From contig JAMSLZ010000003.1 of NCBI GenBank assembly GCA_026027325.1, forward strand, positions 868,001 to 932,000: DNA of 64,000 nt, in the 5' to 3' direction. The notes beneath the pieces are model-generated. The model was given only the letters and a program-made list of their open reading frames with translations, had not been told where the DNA came from and made no database searches. This DNA is from Actinomucor elegans. Its lineage: Eukaryota; Mucoromycota; Mucoromycetes; Mucorales; Mucoraceae. A program made the translations under genes and the position numbers. Within the stretch, counting starts at the first letter, position 1. Each line of letters opens with the position of its first letter. Shown in pieces: positions 57,801-64,000 of the stretch.

Positions 57801-60800
57801 AAACTGAATATTGAATGGACCGGTGATGTTCAAAGCACGACCAATTTTAGCAGTAGCTACTTCAATCTTGCGGATAGTTTCAGGATCAAGATCTTGAGGG
57901 GGTAAAACAAGAGTAGCGTCACCAGAGTGCACACCGGCATTTTCGACATGCTCAGAGATAACGTGCATGATGAGTTTACCATCCAAGGCTACAGCATCCA
58001 TATCGACTTCCTTGGCTTCTTCAATATACTTGGTAATAACAACGGGATGATCGCGAGAAACAGCCGCTGCTTCCTTCAAATAAGATGCAAGATCGTCCTT
58101 GGAAAATACTACATTCATGGCAGCGCCAGAGAGAACATAAGAAGGTCTAACTAACACAGGGAACCCAACAGTATCGCAGAATACTTCAGCTTCTTCGTAA
58201 CTGGTCAATTCCTTCCAAAGAGGCTGGTCGACGCCAATACTATCACACATACGAGAGAACTTGTAACGGTTTTCAGCATTATCAATCATTTCAGGTGAAG
58301 TACCTAAAACCTTGACATTTTGACGGTACAAAGGCAATGCAATGTTATTAGGAGTTTGACCACCCATAGCCATCAGAACACCAGCAGACTTCTCAATTTC
58401 ATAAATATCCAAAACGCGTTCAAGACTGATATTCTCAAAATAGAGCCTATCAGCTTCATCATAATCAGTGGATACTGTCTCTGGGTTATAGTTGACCATG
58501 ACAGTTTTAATGCCTTGCTCACGGATAGTACGAATAGCACGAACAGCACACCAATCAAACTCGACAGAAGAACCAATACGGTACACACCAGAACCTAATA
58601 CCATAACACCATTATCATTGAAATCAACATCATGCTCAACAGCATTATAAGTCATGTACAAATAATTGGTGAAGGCAGGGAATTCAGCAGCTACAGTATC
58701 AATTTGTTTGACAAAAGGTATAACACCGTACTCTTGACGAAGTCTGCGCACAGCCAATTCGTTACTATTGATATGATTTGCGATTTGGCGATCAGAGAAA
58801 CCAAGCTGTTTAGCAGAACGAATCAAGTTACCAGGAATGTTAGACTTGTTGAAATCGTTAAGGCGACGTCCCAAAGAAACAATGTGCATCAACCTGTTCA
58901 AGAACCATTTGTCAATATTGGTCATTTCCCAAATCTTATCAACTGAATAGCCCTTATTCATGGCATTAGCAATAGCAAATAGACGTTGGTCGGAAGGATT
59001 AGTCAATTCAAAGTCGATATCTTCATCATTGACAAAATTATTCTATTAAGTATCATCAATAAAGCGTTAATAGGTATGCTATATACTTGGAGCTTTGTAA
59101 TTACCTCACTGAAGCCAATAAAATTAAAGTCAATAGCACGAATTGCTTTCTGAATCGTCTCTTCAAATGTACGACCGATAGCCATGACTTCACCAACAGA
59201 TTTCATGGAAGAAGAAAGGGCAGTACTGACACGATTGAACTTTTTAAGATCCCAACGAGGAATCTTTACTACAACATAATCGAGAGAAGGTTCGAAGCAA
59301 GCACATGTAACCTTAGTAACACTATTGGAGACTTCATTCAAAGGAATACCCAAACCAAGTTTAGCCGCAACGAATGCAAGTGGATAGCCAGTTGCTTTAG
59401 AAGCAAGAGCGGAAGAACGCGAGAGACGAGCATTGACTTCGATAATACAATATTCTTTGGAGAAAGGATTCAGTGCATATTGAATATTACATTCACCAAC
59501 AACGCCCAAATGACGAATGACATTGACAGCGGTCGTACGAAGCATGTTGTAGTCTTCATCAGAGAGAGTTTGAGAAGGTGCAACGACGATGGAATCACCA
59601 GTATGAATACCAAGAGGATCAAAGTTTTCCATATTACAGACAGTGATACAGTTATCTTGGCAATCACGAACAACCTCGTATTCAATTTCTTTCCAGCCCT
59701 TCATAGACTTTTCGATCAAAACCTGGGGAGATGTAGCAAAAGCCTTGTTACAAAGTGCTACAAGTTCTGCCTCATTCTCCGCAAAACCAGAGCCAAGACC
59801 ACCGAGAGCGTACGCAGCACGAACAATGACTGGATAGCCGATCATCTTTGCAGCAGCAATAGCTTCTTCGTTGGAGACAGCAGAAGCAGATGGGGCACAC
59901 TTTTCATTGATCTCGTACAAAGCTTGAGCAAATAAATCGCGATCTTCAGTAGTGATGACAGTATCAATCTGTGTACCAAGCACCTTGACGCCTAACGATT
60001 CAAACTCGTCTTTCAACGCAATACCTACACTCAAGGCCGTTTGACCACCAAAGGTAACATAGATACCATCAGGTTTCTCGAACTGAATGACCTTGCGAAC
60101 ATAATCTGCAGTAACAGGAAGAAAGTAGACCTTATCAGCTAAACCCTTGGAAGTTTGGATAGTGGCAATGTTAGGATTGATCAATACAGTATAGATGCCT
60201 TCTTCCTTCAATGCTTTGATAGCTTGAGATCCAGAATAATCGAATTCACCAGCTTGACCGATAGATAAGCCTCCAGATCCAAGAACAAGAACCTTGTTAA
60301 CATGTACTCTAGGGTTCTTGTTTCTATTTTCGACAATATCTCCGCCGGGAATATGTACAGGGACGAGAGTATTCTTGTCTAAACACTCTTTAACATTGTT
60401 GAGAAAGACGTCGAATAAGAACTCGGTATCACGAGGACCGGGAGTTGATTCAGGATGGAATTGAACAGAGAAGATAGGAAGACTTTTATGAATAAAACCT
60501 TCATTGGAGCCATCGTTCGCATTAACAAAGAGCTCTTGATAATCTTGAGGGAGAGAGGCCGCGTCTACAGCATAACCATGGTTCTGAGAAGTGATATAAC
60601 AACGGCCTGAGAGCAAATTGGTACAAGGAATGTTATGGCCACGATTACCATACTTCATCTTCATAGTTTTAGCCCCAGCAGCAAGAGCCATTACTTGGTG
60701 GCCTAAACAGATACCAAAGATGGGTTTTTTGATATTTTTAATGTACTCACGAACCCTGGTAATAGTAAGATCAATCGTGGTTGGATCACCAGGGCCGTTG

Positions 60801-61866
60801 GAGAGGAAAAGACCATCGTAAGTGTCAGCGGGCTCTGCCAAGAAGTTATAATCCCAAGGCACAACTTTGAGCTCTACACCACGGAAAACGAAACAACGAA
60901 TCTGATTGTACTTCATGCCGATATCAACAGCGATGATACGCATAGTACGACCAGAAGGAGTTTTAATAGCTTTTGCAGGATCAGGGTAGTAGACTTTAGA
61001 CTCTTTGATAGATACATCAGCAACTAAATTTCTCTTGTTGGGATCAACCCAATCAACATCTTGGTAGTTGAGCATCCATCGCTCGGATGGTTTTACATTG
61101 GAAACAGCAGACAGACCAAGAGCAGAAGCAGCAGCATCAACCGTGCTACCAGTAATAGACTTGGGGAAAAGAATCTTACCCAAAAGAACACCTTGAGTAC
61201 GGATTTTTTTAGTCATAGCACGCGTATCAATACCGTACAGAGCTGGGACATCATTTTCCTTAAGCCAGGTAGAAAGAGAAGAAGTAGCCAAATAGTGAGA
61301 GTAGTCTTGAGCATAGCTACCAACAATTAAACCAGCGACATGAATCTCACTGGACTCAAAGTATTTAGGAATATCTTTGAGGACCTCATCCATTTCAGTA
61401 CGCGATGGAACACCATAATTGCCAATCAAAGGAAATGTTACTACCAAAATCTGGCCGCGATAAGATGGATCAGTCAAGGATTCGGGATAACCAACCATGC
61501 CTTTTGTGAAACATGTCAAATTAGCGCCAAATAAAAAAAAAAGAAACCGTGTAGCCCTTGCTACACACGTAATTATCTGAATCATTTACCTGTTTGAAAA
61601 ACACATTCACCCGAAATACTCTTAGATTCAGAGCCAAACGAGATACCTTGGTAACAAGAGCCATCTTGCAAAACAAACGCAGCAGTAGTGACATCTTTAT
61701 CCTCATAAGCTGTTACAGGACGATGGGGAGCGGATGGAGAGCGTCGTGGAGAAGGAGCTGGAAGCGGAGTGGCATTAGCAGCTGGAGCAGGAATATAAGC
61801 ACCAGTGTTTAAGGCAGGAGCAGTTCCAGCAGCAGCAACTGATGGGATAGGGAAGTTGGAAGACAT
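54861..61866 (-). CDS. URA2: multifunctional pyrimidine protein: glutamine CPSase, inactive DHOase-like domain, aspartate transcarbamylase
   Basis: Catalyses the first two steps of UMP synthesis. Three exons (61866-61590, 61500-59105, 59042-54861) give 2284 residues, as for Ura2/CAD. Order: disordered Pro/Ala-rich start; glutaminase with GICLGHQ (Cys357); CPSase synthetase halves ([19 protein letters not shown], then [18 protein letters not shown]); allosteric region ([18 protein letters not shown]); a DHOase-like domain; and aspartate transcarbamylase ([35 protein letters not shown]). The DHOase-like domain reads [12 protein letters not shown] near residue 1563, where active enzymes have the HxH metal site, so it is catalytically dead, as in yeast Ura2; a separate dihydroorotase must exist elsewhere. 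UTP feedback is expected. Head to head with the channel gene. Confidence 0.96.
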
Positions 61867-62447
61867 TATCGCGTTATACAGAGTACTAGGATAATGGAGA
61901 TTCTTTTTTTTTTTTTAGAAAGAAACGCTAGTTGCATTAGATAAAGGTATCATTATTCGCATTTGACGATTATTCTTACGTGTTATATCGATTTAGAGTA
62001 GACAATAAGAAGAAAAAGAACACAGTTTATATAAAAAAAATAGATAGGTTTATTATATAACAAGTTTGAAAATGTATTCCAATGATCGTCAGCCAAGGAA
62101 GCTGAGAGGGTTCATAGTTTTCGAATAATAAGAGCGCTTAAATACTCGAGAATTTTTCAAAGCAAGTCACAGATCTAAGCCAATCATATCCCGTTTTTTT
62201 CGATTGATTGAATCGCCGCTACTTGACTTGGTTTTCTCCAGATATGCGTGTAATCTCTTTGTACTCGCCTCGGCCTAAGCCAGTTCATTAAATAAATAAT
62301 TATTTATAGCAGTAGCTCTTGTACTCATAGTTCTTTGCTCCTATTGCACGCACATACTTTCTCTTTTAAACCATCCCTTTCATATCTTTGTTGACGAACT
62401 ATCGAATAGGAGACGTAGCTAAGTTAATATAAGCCGCATATGACAAA
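61867..62447. promoter_or_regulatory. divergent promoter of URA2 and the calcium-channel gene
   Basis: 581 bases between the two start codons. A T run just upstream of the URA2 start gives an A-rich leader. Long AT-rich palindromic stretch AATAAATAATTATTTAT near 62288. No coding sequence. Confidence 0.45.
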
Positions 62448-64000
62448 ATGTCTTTTGGTCGAAATAAAACTCTATCTAAGAAACAACGATCGTCTAGTAG
62501 CCCTTCTAAACCAATGAATGAAAATGAGTTGTTTCAACAAGATGATCTGGGCAACAGATCGTCCTCATCGCCTTTCATGTCCTTTACTCCAAAAACCAAT
62601 CCCGATCTAAGCCGTCGCTATACCCAAAAGAAACCACCACCCACTGCCACAGAGTTCATGACAGAGTTTGAACAAGAAAGACGGCATATACCGCCGCCAG
62701 AGTCTCCAGTTCTCGATCAAAATGATGAGATAAGCGAGGATAGTATCGCGTCAGATGACGATAATCAAGATTTCTCAGATACGGCTCGATTGACTTTGAA
62801 CGCCTCCACTATGACCGGTTTTGAATCCAACAAAGTCGGCAGTAGCAGCGATCATCTGCGTCCAATCCTTGATGAAGAACGACTCTCGTACGATGCGAAC
62901 AATGCCAGTAGGGTATCATTCCAGCAAGGACGACCTAGCAGTAGAATCTACCAGCCTGCTTATATAGACCCTGAAGAAGATCAAAGAAAAAGAAAGCTCG
63001 ACAAAATTAAAGACATTGATCCAAAGGTCTACACTGGTGCCATATCCAGAGCGATAAGACGCGTATCAAGAAGAGTTGTGAATGTGCATAATAGTAGCAC
63101 GAATATTGACAGTCCTGCACCTCAGCTTCATCATCAATCACAACAGAATGCATCTCGGACTGATGAGCGACTTTCTCTCATGAACAAATCGAAAACGTAT
63201 GACGAAACTACTGAGGATTCTGATACATCCTCTATCACTGAGGATGTGGTGCCAACGACAAGCACTGCCTCCAACCATCTGGGAGAGACATCAAATCAAG
63301 CATTACCTACCAACACCTCTATACCATACGCTGATAAAGACAAGAAGAAATTCATTCAACTGAGTGGTAGAAGCTTAAAGATATTCCCTCCAACAAGCCC
63401 GATCCGTTTATTTTTTGCGCGTATTCTATGCTGGAAGTAAGTAACAGTAAACTCAACATGTTGTATATAGCTAACAGTTGCCCTTTAGGTGGTTTGAATC
63501 ATTGATGATGCTGTTTATTGTGCTTCATGGATGCGTATTATTGGCAGTTGGTTGGGGAACTAATCCATTCCCTATACCACCAAGTAAATGGGCACCAACC
63601 TGGGATCAAGCAATACTATTAGTGATATTCTCGTTTTACACGTAATGTACCAAGTGTCCATATAATATATTTTCATGCATTAACCTTATGTACGTATATA
63701 TATGTGCAGACTAAGCGTCATCTGTCGTATCATAGTATATGGTGTCTTTTTGAACTCTACACCCAATTCGAAAACTGCATTTTTAAGGCATAGTTGGAGT
63801 CGAGTTGATTTCGTTTCTGTCGTAGCTTATTGGGTTGATCTGGTCCTATTACTCAGTCAACAGGAAATTATAGACGATGAAGGAAGGCGCATACTAGTCT
63901 TTAAGATGCTATCTGCCTTGATATTGCTTCGGTTATTGAATTTGACAGATGGTAGTAGAGTGATCTTGAACAGTTTGAAAAAGGCAGCACCACTACTGGT
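62448..64000 (+). CDS. Cch1-like voltage-gated calcium channel, 5' part (cut by window edge)
   Basis: Exons 62448-63436, 63489-63641 and 63710 onward, open to the last base; the gene continues past the window. The long N-terminus is Ser-rich and charged (cytosolic, likely phosphorylated). Then SPIRLFFARILCWKWFESLM leads into helix S1 (MMLFIVLHGCVLLAVGWG), S2 (AILLVIFSFYTLSVICRII) after a short loop, the SRVDFVSVVAYWVDLVLLLS S3 segment, and an S4-like RILVFKMLSALILLRLLNLT with Arg/Lys at intervals. This layout and the LCWKWFE junction fit the first repeat of fungal Cch1, the plasma-membrane calcium channel that works with Mid1. A different four-domain cation channel cannot be excluded from this part alone. 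Confidence 0.8.

Overview
The window looks like nuclear DNA of a Mucorales-type fungus (Mucoromycota). Supporting signs are the AT-rich intergenic DNA, many short GT-AG introns (about 45-105 bases), T/C-rich leaders, two secreted chitin deacetylases, and a gene set mixing fungal traits (fused URA2, external NADH dehydrogenase, Cch1-type calcium channel) with genes that budding yeast lacks (CSL factor, STYX, NUDCD1, BLOC1S1-like, SUGCT, Stc1-like). No prokaryotic, organellar or viral gene blocks were seen.

Layout. 1-1.6 kb: AT-rich spacer with a 64-T tract. 1.7-5.2 kb: two chitin deacetylases in tail-to-tail orientation. 6.8-8.2 kb: CDK7-type kinase. 9.3-10.0 kb: Stc1-domain protein. 10.2-13.0 kb: large coiled-coil protein. 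13.3-15.4 kb: EF-hand external NADH dehydrogenase. 15.7-20.1 kb: a small orphan ORF, an F-box relic and a four-finger C2H2 protein. 20.1-24.9 kb: RINT1/Tip20-type tether and NUDCD1, head to head. 25.0-26.6 kb: SUGCT-type CoA transferase. 29.0-29.9 kb: STYX-like phosphatase. 30.0-34.5 kb: Dal5-type transporter, a 34-residue zinc-knuckle microprotein and a glutamine-synthetase-like enzyme. 37.1-42.1 kb: cytochrome b5 and a DHA2 drug/H+ antiporter. 44.5-49.3 kb: mitochondrial Hsp70, a repeat-rich basic protein and a BLOC1S1-like protein. 49.7-53.6 kb: CSL transcription factor with polyglutamine. 54.9-61.9 kb: URA2 (CPSase-pseudoDHOase-ATCase). 62.4 kb to the edge: 5' part of a Cch1-like calcium channel.

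The genes are mostly unrelated housekeeping and regulatory genes and do not form a pathway cluster. Most informative are (i) a three-exon microprotein gene that splices into a perfect CCHC zinc knuckle; (ii) a degenerate bipartite repeat scattered through the gene-poor spacers; (iii) unusual splicing: three GC-AG introns, a stop-free intron of 57 bases in mtHsp70, and microexons of 10, 16 and 20 bases. All exon models were made by eye from splice signals, reading frame and remembered family motifs; no search was run.
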